Source of the DNA: Imperialibacter roseus
GTDB lineage: Bacteria; Bacteroidota; Bacteroidia; Cytophagales; Cyclobacteriaceae
Reading direction: 5' to 3'
Assembly (NCBI RefSeq): GCF_032999765.1
Contig: NZ_CP136051.1
Coordinates: 4,721,001-4,785,000, forward strand
Length of the DNA stretch: 64,000 nucleotides
The notes under the pieces were generated by a model. The model had not been told where the DNA came from, did no database searches, and saw nothing but the letters and a program-made list of their open reading frames with translations. Position numbers and translations under genes: made by a program. This document shows positions 51,298 through 60,906 of this stretch, in pieces (position 1 is the stretch's first letter; each line of letters begins with the position of its first letter).

Positions 51298-52308
51298 ATG
51301 AAATCTCTTATTTGCACTACACCCGGCCAATTCGATTATCAGGATCTTCCAGAACCGTCCTTTTCCAAGGGCAACACCATCCTGAAAATCAAAAGGATAG
51401 GCATCTGCGGTACTGATCTTCATGCCTACGAAGGCACACAGCCCTACTTCAATTACCCGAGAATCCTGGGGCACGAACTAGCAGCTGAGATAGCCGAAAC
51501 AGACGCTCCAGGCTTCTCAAAAGGCGAGCAAGTTACCTTCATCCCCTACTTCAACTGCGGCACCTGCATTGCCTGCACTTCTGGCAGGCCCAACTGCTGC
51601 GAAACCCTTAAAGTAAGTGGTGTGCACATCGACGGCGGCATGGCTGAGTACCTTTCTGTCCCTTCTTATTCTTTGGTGCATGGCAACGATCATACCTTAG
51701 AAGAACTGGCTCTTGTGGAGCCGCTGGCGATAGGGGCCCACGCAGTAAGACGTGCGCAAATAAGAAAGGGCGAATTTGCGCTCGTGATTGGTGCCGGGCC
51801 TATTGGGTTGGGCATTATGGAGTTTGCCAGAATAGCCGGTGCCAAAGTCATAGCAATGGATATCAACGACCAGCGACTAGCCTTTTGCAAAGAAAAAAAC
51901 ATTGTGGCCCTTACAGTTAATCCTTCAGAAGGAAACCCCGCCGAAACCATAAAGGACATCACAGGCGGTAGCATGCCAACAGTGGTTTTCGATGCCACTG
52001 GCAGCCTTTTTGCCATCAATAAAGCTTTTAGCTACATGGCTCACAGCGCCCGGTACATACTCGTTGGTCTGCAAAAAGGAGACATCACATTTAGTCATCC
52101 GGAGTTTCACAAACGGGAAGGCACCCTGATGAGCAGCCGCAATGCCACCCGGGAAGACTTTGAACATGTGCTGGCCTGCATGAAAAGCAAACTCATCGAC
52201 CCGGGTACCTATATCACACACCGGGTCGCCTTTGATAAAGTAAAGAAAACTTTCGACTCCTGGCTCGATCCAAAAACAGGCGTCATCAAAGCGATGGTAG
52301 AGATATAA
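51298..52308 (+). CDS. Zn alcohol dehydrogenase, L-galactonate 5-dehydrogenase-like (LgoD)
   Basis: A 336-residue medium-chain dehydrogenase with GICGTDLHAYEGTQPYFNYP and GHELAAEI (catalytic Zn ligands), a structural Zn site in FNCGTCIACTSGRPNCC, and NAD loop VIGAGPIGLGIMEFARI. Compared from memory with E. coli YjjN/LgoD it shares the unusual GxxPxFxYPRxLGHE, VSGVHxDGGxxEYLSVP, PLAIGAHAVRRA, PEFHKxE and SRNATxEDF strings. That enzyme oxidises L-galactonate to D-tagaturonate. The next genes, uxaB, uxaA and kdgK, are exactly the downstream steps. Confidence 0.87.
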   Translation: MKSLICTTPGQFDYQDLPEPSFSKGNTILKIKRIGICGTDLHAYEGTQPYFNYPRILGHELAAEIAETDAPGFSKGEQVTFIPYFNCGTCIACTSGRPNCCETLKVSGVHIDGGMAEYLSVPSYSLVHGNDHTLEELALVEPLAIGAHAVRRAQIRKGEFALVIGAGPIGLGIMEFARIAGAKVIAMDINDQRLAFCKEKNIVALTVNPSEGNPAETIKDITGGSMPTVVFDATGSLFAINKAFSYMAHSARYILVGLQKGDITFSHPEFHKREGTLMSSRNATREDFEHVLACMKSKLIDPGTYITHRVAFDKVKKTFDSWLDPKTGVIKAMVEI

Positions 52309-52375
52309 AACCCGTTTTTCAGCTTTCTCTAAAATTATGTAACTAGGGGCCGTTTCGACCTCCCAACCGATTTCA

Positions 52376-53857
52376 ATGAAACTTACCAAACAAACCCTTC
52401 AAGAAATTGAATTCCCGAAAGGAACCGCTGTGCCTCCCTCCAACGTCTTTAACCTCCCGGAAAAAGTGCTGCAGTTTGGCACAGGCATCCTGCTTCGTGG
52501 ACTTATCGACTACTTCATCGATAAAGCCAACAGACAAGGGGTTTTCAACGGTAGAGTTGTCGTTATTAAGTCGACAGACCGGGGAGGCGCCGACGAATTC
52601 CAGGAGCAGGACGGGCTATATACCCATGTAGTCAGAGGCATTCAAGAAGGAAAAACTGTTGACCAAACAATTGTCAACAGCAGTATCAGCCGGGTGCTTT
52701 CCGCTAAAAGCGAGTGGGAAGAAATCATGAAATGTGCGGTCAATCCCGACATAGAGGTCATTGTTTCCAACACCACCGAAGTGGGAATTGCTTTACTTGA
52801 CGGAGATAAAATCACGGCCAAGCCTCCAACATCATTTCCTGGTAAGCTGCTGGCCATATTACAGGCTCGCTACACTGCCGGCCTACCAGGATTTGTCATC
52901 GTGCCCACAGAACTTATTGTCGACAATGGACAAAAGCTGAAAGACATCGTGCTTACTTTGGCAAAACAAAACCAGCTGGACACAGCTTTGATCAAGTGGA
53001 TTTCCGAAGCCAACCACTTCTGTAGTTCTCTTGTCGACAGAATAGTGCCGGGAAAACTTCCCGATACTGACCGCAATTTCGACTACGCTGATGACCTGGC
53101 CATTCTTTCTGAACCCTATAGTTTGTGGGCCATCGAAGCGTCTGATCCAAAAGTAAACGAGGTGCTTTCTTTTGCCAAAGCAGACAAAGGCGTAGTGATT
53201 GCACCAGATATTACAAAATACCGGGAGCTGAAGCTGCGACTGCTCAACGGAACGCACACCCTTTCAAGTGGCATAGGAGTGCTCGCTGGCATCGAAACGG
53301 TGAAAGAAGGCATGAAAGACAATGCACTGTCTGGCTTCATTGAAACCCTCATGATGCAGGAATTGGCCCCAGCCATCAGCGGGCCATCACTTTCGGTAGA
53401 CGAAGCCAGAAGCTACGGACAAACCGTTCTTGACCGGTTTCGCAATCCATTTATCCAACACAAATGGCTCAGCATCACCTTGCAGTATTCTTCCAAAATA
53501 AAGATGCGAGACCTGCCGATTCTGTTAAAGCACTACGAGCAAAAGAGCGACGTACCCTCACTTTTCGCCCTTGGTTTTGCAGCGTCCATTTGTTTTATGA
53601 AATCAGAAGCAAAAGGGTCTGAGTACTATGGAACCGCCAATGGAAAAGAATACCTGATCCAGGATGACAAAGCTGGCTACCTGAGCGACCTTTGGAAAAA
53701 GTACGGTGCTGAGAAAATAGCCAATGCTGTACTCAGGGACGAAAGCCTTTGGAGCGCCGATCTCACCAGGCTACCCGGCTTCGAAAAAGATGTCACCGAA
53801 AAACTCTCCCTTATTTCTTCCGGCGGAATGAGGGCTGCACTGCAAACTGTTTTGTAA
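52376..53857 (+). CDS. uxaB: Tagaturonate reductase (altronate oxidoreductase)
   Basis: A 493-residue long-chain mannitol-dehydrogenase-family protein. Rossmann part LQFGTGILLRGLIDYFIDKA and VIKSTDRGGADEF, SNTTEVGIAL in the middle; catalytic Lys in IAPDITKYRELKLRLLNGTHTL, the KxxxxNxxH-type signature of the family. It reduces D-tagaturonate to D-altronate with NADH. It is placed between the LgoD-like gene and uxaA. Confidence 0.93.
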   Translation: MKLTKQTLQEIEFPKGTAVPPSNVFNLPEKVLQFGTGILLRGLIDYFIDKANRQGVFNGRVVVIKSTDRGGADEFQEQDGLYTHVVRGIQEGKTVDQTIVNSSISRVLSAKSEWEEIMKCAVNPDIEVIVSNTTEVGIALLDGDKITAKPPTSFPGKLLAILQARYTAGLPGFVIVPTELIVDNGQKLKDIVLTLAKQNQLDTALIKWISEANHFCSSLVDRIVPGKLPDTDRNFDYADDLAILSEPYSLWAIEASDPKVNEVLSFAKADKGVVIAPDITKYRELKLRLLNGTHTLSSGIGVLAGIETVKEGMKDNALSGFIETLMMQELAPAISGPSLSVDEARSYGQTVLDRFRNPFIQHKWLSITLQYSSKIKMRDLPILLKHYEQKSDVPSLFALGFAASICFMKSEAKGSEYYGTANGKEYLIQDDKAGYLSDLWKKYGAEKIANAVLRDESLWSADLTRLPGFEKDVTEKLSLISSGGMRAALQTVL

Positions 53858-53866
53858 ATTTCTGCC

Positions 53867-55519
53867 ATGAACGCTAAAGTCCTTAAAGTACACCCAGCCG
53901 ACAACGTCATCGTTGCCCTCACCGACCTTGCCCAGGGCGACACAGTGAGCCTGGACGGGGCCAGCTACACACTCAAAGAACCCATTGCCGCCAAGCATAA
54001 GTTCACCATGAATGACATGGCTCAGGGCGATAAAATCAAAATGTACGGCCTGGTGGTAGGCACTGCTAAAAATCCCATTGCAAAGGGCATGAGAATCTCC
54101 GTTGAGAACACCACGCATGCAGTGGGCGACCTTCATGCAAGAGAGAAAAAAAACAACTGGGTCGCCCCCGATGTTAGCAAGTGGAAAAGCAAAACGTTCA
54201 TGGGTTATCACCGGTCGGACGGATCTGTCGGCACTGCCAACTACTGGGTAGTGGTGCCGATGGTTTTTTGTGAAAACAAAAACGTTGACTCGTTGAAAGA
54301 GGCACTTCTGGAAGAACTTGGGTTCTCTAGCCCAAAAAAATACAAGCAGTTCACAAAACGACTGATTTCTATGTACCAGTCGGGGCAGAGTGTTTCCGAC
54401 ATACAGGAAGTGGCTTTTGACGAAACCACCATTGGTGTTAGCAACAACCCACTTTTCCCCAATGTAGACGGCATCCGCTTCCTCACCCACTCCATGGGCT
54501 GTGGCGGCACCCGGCAGGATGCGCAGGCACTTTGTGGTTTGTTGGCTGGCTATATCACCAACCCCAATGTTGCTGGTGCAACGGTGCTAAGCCTTGGTTG
54601 TCAAAATGCACAAGCGAGCATTTTGAAAGAAGAAATTGACAAGCGCTCCCCTAAGTTCAACAAGCCTTTTCAGGTGTTTGAACAGCAGAAAATGGGCCGT
54701 GAAGCAGACCTTATCGGTGAGGCTGTGAAACAGATCTTTACAGGACTGATCATCGCCAACCAGTCACATAGAGAGCCCGCATCGTTGAGCAAACTTTGCG
54801 TGGGGCTGGAATGTGGCGGTTCCGATGGATTCTCGGGCATCTCGGCCAATCCGGCTATCGGCTATACTTCCGATCTCATATCAGCCCTGGGTGGCTCCGT
54901 CATCCTTTCGGAGTTTCCTGAGCTTTGCGGAGTAGAACAAGAACTTTGCGACCGCTGTGTCGACGAAGCCACAGCCAATCGGTTCGTCGACCTGATGACT
55001 CGCTACAACCAACGAGCCCACGAGGCAGGTTCCGGCTTCGACATGAACCCCTCGCCAGGCAATATCAAGGATGGCTTGATCACTGATGCTATCAAATCGG
55101 CAGGAGCGGCGAAAAAAGGTGGCACTTCGCCGGTAATGGATGTGCTCGACTACCCCGAAAAGGTGCGCAAGCAAGGCCTTACGCTACTTTGCACACCTGG
55201 GAATGATGTGGAATCAACAACGGGCATGGTTGGCTCCGGCGCAACAATCTGCCTCTTCACAACTGGCCTGGGCACGCCTACAGGCAATCCGATAGCCCCG
55301 GTCATCAAGCTGTCGAGTAATACCAAGCTGTATGAAAAAATGCCTGACATCATTGATATCAATACAGGCCCCATTATCGAAGGCAGCGAAACTATCGAAC
55401 AAGCAGGCGGGCGCATCCTCGATTACTTGATCAAAGTGGCTAGTGGCGAAGAAAAATGTGCAGCTGATCGAAATGGCCAGGAAGATTTTATTCCCTGGAA
55501 GAGGGGTGTTTCCCTTTAA
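53867..55519 (+). CDS. uxaA: Altronate dehydratase
   Basis: A full-length 550-residue UxaA/GarD-family dehydratase. An N-terminal SAF domain (about 1-95; NAKVLKVHPADNVIVALTDL) and a C-terminal catalytic part with GYHRSDGSVGTANYWVVVP, THSMGCGGTRQDAQALCG, LGCQNAQ, VGLECGGSDGFSGISANPA and GNDVESTTGMVGSGA. Cys residues typical of its Fe site are present. It dehydrates D-altronate to 2-keto-3-deoxy-gluconate. It might also dehydrate L-fuconate, since no enolase-type fuconate dehydratase is in the window; that is speculation. Confidence 0.93.
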   Translation: MNAKVLKVHPADNVIVALTDLAQGDTVSLDGASYTLKEPIAAKHKFTMNDMAQGDKIKMYGLVVGTAKNPIAKGMRISVENTTHAVGDLHAREKKNNWVAPDVSKWKSKTFMGYHRSDGSVGTANYWVVVPMVFCENKNVDSLKEALLEELGFSSPKKYKQFTKRLISMYQSGQSVSDIQEVAFDETTIGVSNNPLFPNVDGIRFLTHSMGCGGTRQDAQALCGLLAGYITNPNVAGATVLSLGCQNAQASILKEEIDKRSPKFNKPFQVFEQQKMGREADLIGEAVKQIFTGLIIANQSHREPASLSKLCVGLECGGSDGFSGISANPAIGYTSDLISALGGSVILSEFPELCGVEQELCDRCVDEATANRFVDLMTRYNQRAHEAGSGFDMNPSPGNIKDGLITDAIKSAGAAKKGGTSPVMDVLDYPEKVRKQGLTLLCTPGNDVESTTGMVGSGATICLFTTGLGTPTGNPIAPVIKLSSNTKLYEKMPDIIDINTGPIIEGSETIEQAGGRILDYLIKVASGEEKCAADRNGQEDFIPWKRGVSL

Positions 55520-55603
55520 TTTCGTCTAATAACCAAATGGCCATACCGGGCATTAGAATAAAGAAAATGTTTTAACTTTCATCCGAATTAATTCACTCCG
55601 ACA

Positions 55604-56644
55604 ATGAAAAAAGTAGTAACATTTGGCGAGATCATGTTGAGGTTGTCACCTCCGGGTTTTCTTAGATTTTCACAAGCCAACTCCTTCGATGTGGTTTATG
55701 GAGGCGGCGAATCAAACGTGGCCGTTTCCCTGGCTAACTACGGTGTACCTGTTGATTTTGTGACCAGGCTCCCCAAAAACGATCTTGGCGAATGTGCGTT
55801 GATGGAGATGCGCAAGCGAGGTGTGAATACGCAAAACATCATTTTCGGCGGAGATCGTCTGGGGATCTACTTTCTGGAAACCGGCGCAGTGAGTCGTGGC
55901 AGCAAAGTAGTTTACGACAGAGCCCACTCGTCAATGGCCGACATCAAGCCGGGCATGATCGATTGGAAAAAGGTATTTGAAGGAGCTGGCTGGTTCCACT
56001 GGACTGGTATTACGCCTGCCATTTCGCAGGGCTCAGCCGACGCTTGCCTTGAAGCGGTAAAGGTGGCCAGCGATATGGGCATCACTATTTCTACTGACCT
56101 CAACTATAGAGCTAAACTTTGGAAATATGGTGTACCTTCTGAACCCATCATGACTGAGCTTACTTCCTATTGCGATATTATCCTAGGCAATGAAGAAGAC
56201 GCTGAAATGCACTTTGGCATCAAGCCAGAAGGACTGAATGTAACCACACAGGGGCATGAAGTAACAGCGCAAGCCTTTCTTTCGGTGTGTAAGCAAATGA
56301 TGGTGAAGTTCCCAAAGGCTAAGAAAGTAATTACTACGTTGAGAGGTTCTATCTCTGCATCACACAATTCGTGGGCTGGTGTGTTGTACGACGGCAAAAA
56401 GATGTTCGAATCGAAGCAATATCAGATCACTCACATTGTTGATCGTGTCGGCGGTGGCGATTCCTTCATGGGCGGTTTGATCTACGGGTTGCTGCAGTAT
56501 CCTGACAACGATCAGCATGCGCTTGATTTCGCAGTTGCCGCTTCGTGTCTGAAGCATACCATCGTTGGTGATGCCAACCTGGCTACCAAAAGCGAGGTGG
56601 AAAAACTCATGGGAGGCGACGCTTCCGGTAGAGTAGCCCGTTAG
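55604..56644 (+). CDS. kdgK: 2-Keto-3-deoxygluconate kinase (PfkB)
   Basis: A 346-residue PfkB-family sugar kinase: VVTFGEIMLRLSPPGFLRFS, YGGGESNVAVSLANYG, RGVNTQNIIFGGDRLGIYFL, ISTDLNYRAKLW and the ATP/catalytic motif VDRVGGGDSFMGGLIYGL (GGGD for GAGD, base Asp kept). It phosphorylates KDG to KDPG, between uxaA and the aldolase. Confidence 0.92.
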   Translation: MKKVVTFGEIMLRLSPPGFLRFSQANSFDVVYGGGESNVAVSLANYGVPVDFVTRLPKNDLGECALMEMRKRGVNTQNIIFGGDRLGIYFLETGAVSRGSKVVYDRAHSSMADIKPGMIDWKKVFEGAGWFHWTGITPAISQGSADACLEAVKVASDMGITISTDLNYRAKLWKYGVPSEPIMTELTSYCDIILGNEEDAEMHFGIKPEGLNVTTQGHEVTAQAFLSVCKQMMVKFPKAKKVITTLRGSISASHNSWAGVLYDGKKMFESKQYQITHIVDRVGGGDSFMGGLIYGLLQYPDNDQHALDFAVAASCLKHTIVGDANLATKSEVEKLMGGDASGRVAR

Positions 56645-56710
56645 TGAATGTGCCGTTTCGGCGGCACAATTTTATTTCCTTGTTTTACGAATCCATATCA
56701 AAAAAGAGAA

Positions 56711-57367
56711 ATGTCCAATAGACCAGACGCCATAGCCGCTATTAAGGCCCAAAGAATGCTTCCATTGTTTTATCATTCCGACAAAGAAGTGAGCATCAGA
56801 GCCATTGAAGCCCTTTATAAAGCCGGAATTCGTACAATAGAATTCACCAATAGGGGAGCGGAGGCTTTCGGTGTTTTCGAATACCTGAAAAAGCAATCGT
56901 CTAAGGATTTTCCCGGGCTACTCCTCGGCATAGGAACCATCAAAGATGTGGGAGCGGCTCGTAGTTTTATCGGCATTGGTGCCGACTACATCATCTGCCC
57001 GGCAATGAACCCTGATGTGGCAGAAGTGACACACAAGGCTGGTTTGCAGTGGATTCCTGGCTGCATGACACCAACCGAAATTGCTGGCGCCGAGCTAAAT
57101 GGTGCTAAGTTGGTAAAACTGTTTCCTGGCAACCTCCTGGGCCCCGAGTTTGTATCTGCAGTCAAAGCAGTTTTCTCCGATCTTCTTTTTATGCCAACAG
57201 GGGGTGTAGAGGCTGAAGAAAGCAACCTCAAAGGCTGGTTCAAATCAGGCGTGTGTGCCGTGGGTATGGGTAGTAAACTGGTTAGCAAAGACCTGCTCGA
57301 TGCAAAAGACTACGCCGGACTAGAAAGGAAAACGAAAGAGGCGATTGAGTTGATCAAGAAGATTTAA
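56711..57367 (+). CDS. kdgA: KDPG/KHG aldolase
   Basis: About 218 residues from the ATG at 56711 (SNRPDAIAAIKAQRM); an in-frame upstream ATG at 56648 is next to the kinase stop and its extra 21 residues are not conserved sequence. Motifs are IRTIEFTNRGAEA, LLGIGTIKDVGAA, the Schiff-base Lys segment GAKLVKLFPGNLLG and FMPTGGVEAEESNLKGWF. It splits KDPG to pyruvate and glyceraldehyde 3-phosphate, finishing the uronate branch. Confidence 0.92.
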   Translation: MSNRPDAIAAIKAQRMLPLFYHSDKEVSIRAIEALYKAGIRTIEFTNRGAEAFGVFEYLKKQSSKDFPGLLLGIGTIKDVGAARSFIGIGADYIICPAMNPDVAEVTHKAGLQWIPGCMTPTEIAGAELNGAKLVKLFPGNLLGPEFVSAVKAVFSDLLFMPTGGVEAEESNLKGWFKSGVCAVGMGSKLVSKDLLDAKDYAGLERKTKEAIELIKKI

Positions 57368-57394
57368 AGTTTCACTCCTGAAAACAGGAACAAC

Positions 57395-59152
57395 ATGAAA
57401 TACGTCCGAAGTGTCCTTAGCCTTATTTTGTTATTGGCCATTTCTTTCGCTTGTCAGCAACAAAATAAGTCAGAGCCCGCCGAGGGCTCTGGCATTTACC
57501 TTAACCAAATTGGGTTTTACGTTGGCGCTCCTAAAATCGCTATCATTAAAGGTGCAGCGGCGGAGAAATTCACTGTCGTTGACCTTAACTCAAACAAGGC
57601 AGTTTTTGAAGGACAGCTAGGTGAGCCGAACCAATCGTCATTTGGCAATTACACCACTCGTGCCGCCGATTTCACCATACTCGACAGGCCGGGTAGCTAT
57701 GTCATTCAGGCGACTGGCCTGGCCGACTCCTATCCCTTTGAAATAGAGCCGAACGTGCTGAATGAAGTCAGCAAAGCTTCCATAAAAGGCTTTTACTACC
57801 AGCGTATGTCAACTGACCTGCCGGAAATCTATGCTGGCAAATGGACCAGAGCAGGTGGCCATCCCGACACTGCCGTTTTTGTACACCCCTCGGCGGCAAC
57901 ATCCGAAAGGCCCGCCGACTTCAAACTGTCAGCCCCCAAAGGCTGGTACGATGCCGGCGACTATAATAAGTACATTGTCAACAGCGGCATTACAATGGGT
58001 ACTTTACTGTCCGCTTATGAAGACTTCCCTGCCTATTACAGCAAGCTTGATCTGAATATTCCCGAAAGCAACAATGATATTCCGAACCTTCTTGACGAAA
58101 CACTTTGGAATCTTCGCTGGATGCTGCGGATGCAAGACACCGACGGTGGAGTTTACCATAAACTGACCACGGCCAAATTTGAGGGCATGGTGATGCCTGA
58201 AAACGCTACCAACAAAAGATGGGTTGTGCAAAAAAGTACCACTGCCACGCTGGATTTCGCTGCCGTAACCGCTCAAGCAAGCAGGGTCTTTGCAAACTTT
58301 GAATCTCAGCTGCCCGGTCTTGCCGACAGCTGTCTGGCCGCCTCCAAAAAGGCGTGGAAGTGGGCACAGCAAAACCCGGAGGTACTTTACAATCAAGACG
58401 AAGTGAACAAGGCCCACGACCCGGACATAACTACCGGAGCTTACGGCGACAAATCAGTAGGTGACGAGTTCATTTGGGCGGCTTGTGAGCTTTATATTTC
58501 GACAGGTGACGAGGCCTACTATTCCGCCATCAACCTATTTCCTGATGAGAATCTGTCTTTACCTTCTTGGGGAAATGTGAGACTAATGGGATACTATTCG
58601 CTCGCCCGCTTTATCAATAAACTTCCGCACACCAGCTTTTCAGAAATAACCCCTTTAAGGGCTCAGTTGATAAATTTTGCAGACGGGTTAATAAATGGGT
58701 CAGCCGCCTGGCAAACGGTAATGGGTGGTTCGGAAAAAGACTTTGTCTGGGGTAGCAGTGCCGTAGCTGCGAACCAGGGTGTGGCTTTGCTTCAAACCTA
58801 CCGATTGACCAACGACAAAAAGTATCTGGAAGGGGCCCTGAGTAACATGGATTATCTGCTTGGCAGAAACGCAAGCGGGTATTCCTTTGTAACGGGCCAT
58901 GGCGACAAGAGCCCAATACATCCTCACCACCGACCGTCAGTTGCCGATGGGATAGACGAGCCTGTTCCCGGCCTACTTTCCGGCGGTCCCAACCCCGGAC
59001 AACAGGACGGCTGTGAAGGCTACCCTTCAAATATTCCTGACGAGTCGTTTGTCGATAATGATTGTTCTTATGCATCCAACGAAATCGCCATCAACTGGAA
59101 CGCGCCTTTGGTTTACCTCCTGGGGGCTATGGAAGTTCTTTACAATAACTAG
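57395..59152 (+). CDS. GH9-family glycosidase lipoprotein
   Basis: A 585-residue exported glycosidase with a lipobox SFAC (Cys near residue 20). An N-terminal CelD-like Ig domain (about 30-130; YLNQIGFYVGAPKIAIIKGA) precedes the GH9 (alpha/alpha)6 barrel. The catalytic base pair is in GWYDAGDYNKYIVNSG, the substrate His region is SFVTGHGDKSPIHPHHRPS, and the acid Glu is in SYASNEIAINWNAPLVYLLG. Most GH9 enzymes are endo-glucanases, but cellodextrinase or glucosaminidase activity is possible. It ends the catabolic operon 27 bases after kdgA. Confidence 0.9.
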   Translation: MKYVRSVLSLILLLAISFACQQQNKSEPAEGSGIYLNQIGFYVGAPKIAIIKGAAAEKFTVVDLNSNKAVFEGQLGEPNQSSFGNYTTRAADFTILDRPGSYVIQATGLADSYPFEIEPNVLNEVSKASIKGFYYQRMSTDLPEIYAGKWTRAGGHPDTAVFVHPSAATSERPADFKLSAPKGWYDAGDYNKYIVNSGITMGTLLSAYEDFPAYYSKLDLNIPESNNDIPNLLDETLWNLRWMLRMQDTDGGVYHKLTTAKFEGMVMPENATNKRWVVQKSTTATLDFAAVTAQASRVFANFESQLPGLADSCLAASKKAWKWAQQNPEVLYNQDEVNKAHDPDITTGAYGDKSVGDEFIWAACELYISTGDEAYYSAINLFPDENLSLPSWGNVRLMGYYSLARFINKLPHTSFSEITPLRAQLINFADGLINGSAAWQTVMGGSEKDFVWGSSAVAANQGVALLQTYRLTNDKKYLEGALSNMDYLLGRNASGYSFVTGHGDKSPIHPHHRPSVADGIDEPVPGLLSGGPNPGQQDGCEGYPSNIPDESFVDNDCSYASNEIAINWNAPLVYLLGAMEVLYNN

Positions 59153-59196
59153 TCAGCCTTACCACCCATTCAGTTTAGCTCACGCACCAGACAGAA

Positions 59197-60819
59197 TTAT
59201 AAGCGATCACCGCCTATGAACTCCTCACCCCGTGTTAAGTCAATTATCTCGGGCTGTTCGTTCAGCTCAATCTGCTTTTCTATCAGTTTGGCTTTCAACT
59301 CTTCGACTACATCACCATATTTTGGATCATCAATGAGGTTATTCATCTCCTGAGGATCTTGTTGTAAATCATACAGCTCCCAGGTGTCGACATCATGGTA
59401 AAAATGAATAAGCTTATACCTGTAGTTTCTAATGCCATAGTGTCTTTTTACTTTGTGCCAGCCATGAGGATACTCATAATAATGATAGTATACCGACTCC
59501 CGCCATTCGGGTCTTTCACCCCTGGCCTCAAACAAAGGTCTCATTGACAGGCCCTGCATTTCTTTTGGTATCTCTACACCAGCGTAATCAAGAAAAGTCG
59601 GTGCAAAATCAATATTCATCACCAGCTCCTCAATAGAGGTTCCTGACCTGATCCCCTTCGGATATTTGATAAGCATAGGCGTTCTGAACGATTCCTCGTA
59701 CATAAACCGCTTGTCGTACATTCCATGCTCGCCCAAATAAAACCCTTGATCCGACGTGTACACAACAATGGTGTTCTCCGCCAGGCCTTCCGCCTCAAGG
59801 TAGTCCAGCACTCTTCCAACATTTTCGTCCACAGACACAATGCACTTCAGGTAGTCTTTGATGTACCTCTGGTACTTCCAGTTCCATAGCTCCTTTCCGG
59901 AAAGATTAGCCGACTTGAAAGCCAACCCAACGGAGTCGTAGTAAGCGTCCCAGGGCACTCTCTGCTCCTCAGTCATTCGATTCAACATCGCCGCATAGGA
60001 AGATTCTGGGTCAGAAGGGCCAACAGCGCCACCCGTGCCGGTTTCTTCTTCATAATAATCTGGCGTCAATTTAAGGTCGTTAGACAGCCACATATTGGTG
60101 ATTTGCTGATCTTGTTCAGCCAGGGCTTGCCTGCCTTTGTAGTCATCATACAGCGTCGCAGGAATAGGCAGATCTTCCTCAAAAAGCCTAAAATGTTTAA
60201 TGTTTGGCTGCCAGTTTCTATGTGGGGCCTTGTGTTGAAGCAACATGACAAAAGGCTTTGACTTATCTCTGCTTTGCAGAACCGAGAGCCCCTCATCAGT
60301 AATCACATCTGTGGTATAGCCATTCACGACGGTGGTGTCATTTTCTGAAACCAGTCTCGGGTTATAATACTCCCCCTGGTCGATAAGTATCTTCCAAAAA
60401 TCAAATCCCTGTGGCTTCGACTTCAAATGCCATTTCCCTATCAGATAGGTTTGGTAGCCAGCTGTTTTAAGCAGCTTCGGAAATATCATCTGACTGCCAT
60501 CAAATTCATCCCGGTTGTCTCTCAAGCCATTAAGATGGCTGTATTTCCCTGTAAGTATGGCCGCACGACTGGGAGCGCAGATGGAGTTTGTAACAAAGGC
60601 ATTTCGCATCAGCGCACCTTCCTGAGCAATCCGATCAATATTTGGCGTCCTGATAAGTTCTTTGCTATAGGCACTAATAGCCTTCATAGCGTGGTCATCG
60701 GACATGATAAAAAGAATATTGGGTTTCGGCACTTCCTCCTTGCTTTCCTGCGTGCTGCTTTCATTTTGAGAGCAACCAAAGGCCAATACAGACAAGAGAG
60801 ACAGTAGAAATCGTTTCAT
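59197..60819 (-). CDS. Family S1 sulfatase lipoprotein
   Basis: A 540-residue sulfatase with a lipobox near residue 16 (AFGCSQN). N-terminal metal motif PNILFIMSDDHAMKAI and the formylglycine site SICAPSRAAILTGKY (CxPSR type). Later VLDYLEAEGLAENTIVVYTS, DQGFYLGEHGMYDKRFMYEE and DLQQDPQEMNNLIDDP close the active site. It removes sulfate esters from glycans in the periplasm. It converges on the GH9 gene, so it may process the sulfated algal sugar that feeds the operon. Substrate subfamily not assigned. Confidence 0.92.
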   Translation of the reverse strand: MKRFLLSLLSVLAFGCSQNESSTQESKEEVPKPNILFIMSDDHAMKAISAYSKELIRTPNIDRIAQEGALMRNAFVTNSICAPSRAAILTGKYSHLNGLRDNRDEFDGSQMIFPKLLKTAGYQTYLIGKWHLKSKPQGFDFWKILIDQGEYYNPRLVSENDTTVVNGYTTDVITDEGLSVLQSRDKSKPFVMLLQHKAPHRNWQPNIKHFRLFEEDLPIPATLYDDYKGRQALAEQDQQITNMWLSNDLKLTPDYYEEETGTGGAVGPSDPESSYAAMLNRMTEEQRVPWDAYYDSVGLAFKSANLSGKELWNWKYQRYIKDYLKCIVSVDENVGRVLDYLEAEGLAENTIVVYTSDQGFYLGEHGMYDKRFMYEESFRTPMLIKYPKGIRSGTSIEELVMNIDFAPTFLDYAGVEIPKEMQGLSMRPLFEARGERPEWRESVYYHYYEYPHGWHKVKRHYGIRNYRYKLIHFYHDVDTWELYDLQQDPQEMNNLIDDPKYGDVVEELKAKLIEKQIELNEQPEIIDLTRGEEFIGGDRL

Positions 60820-60906
60820 AATTTTTGAGCTTCCTTTAGTGGAAGCTCAAAATACGAATGATCTTAAAAAGATGCTGCATCAGCAGAAAAAGGCAACTGC
60901 TTTTCT

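Noticed and set aside
52376..55519. A simple D-galacturonate (Ashwell) operon
   Set aside because: UxaB and UxaA are present but UxaC is not, and an LgoD-like L-galactonate dehydrogenase is in its place.
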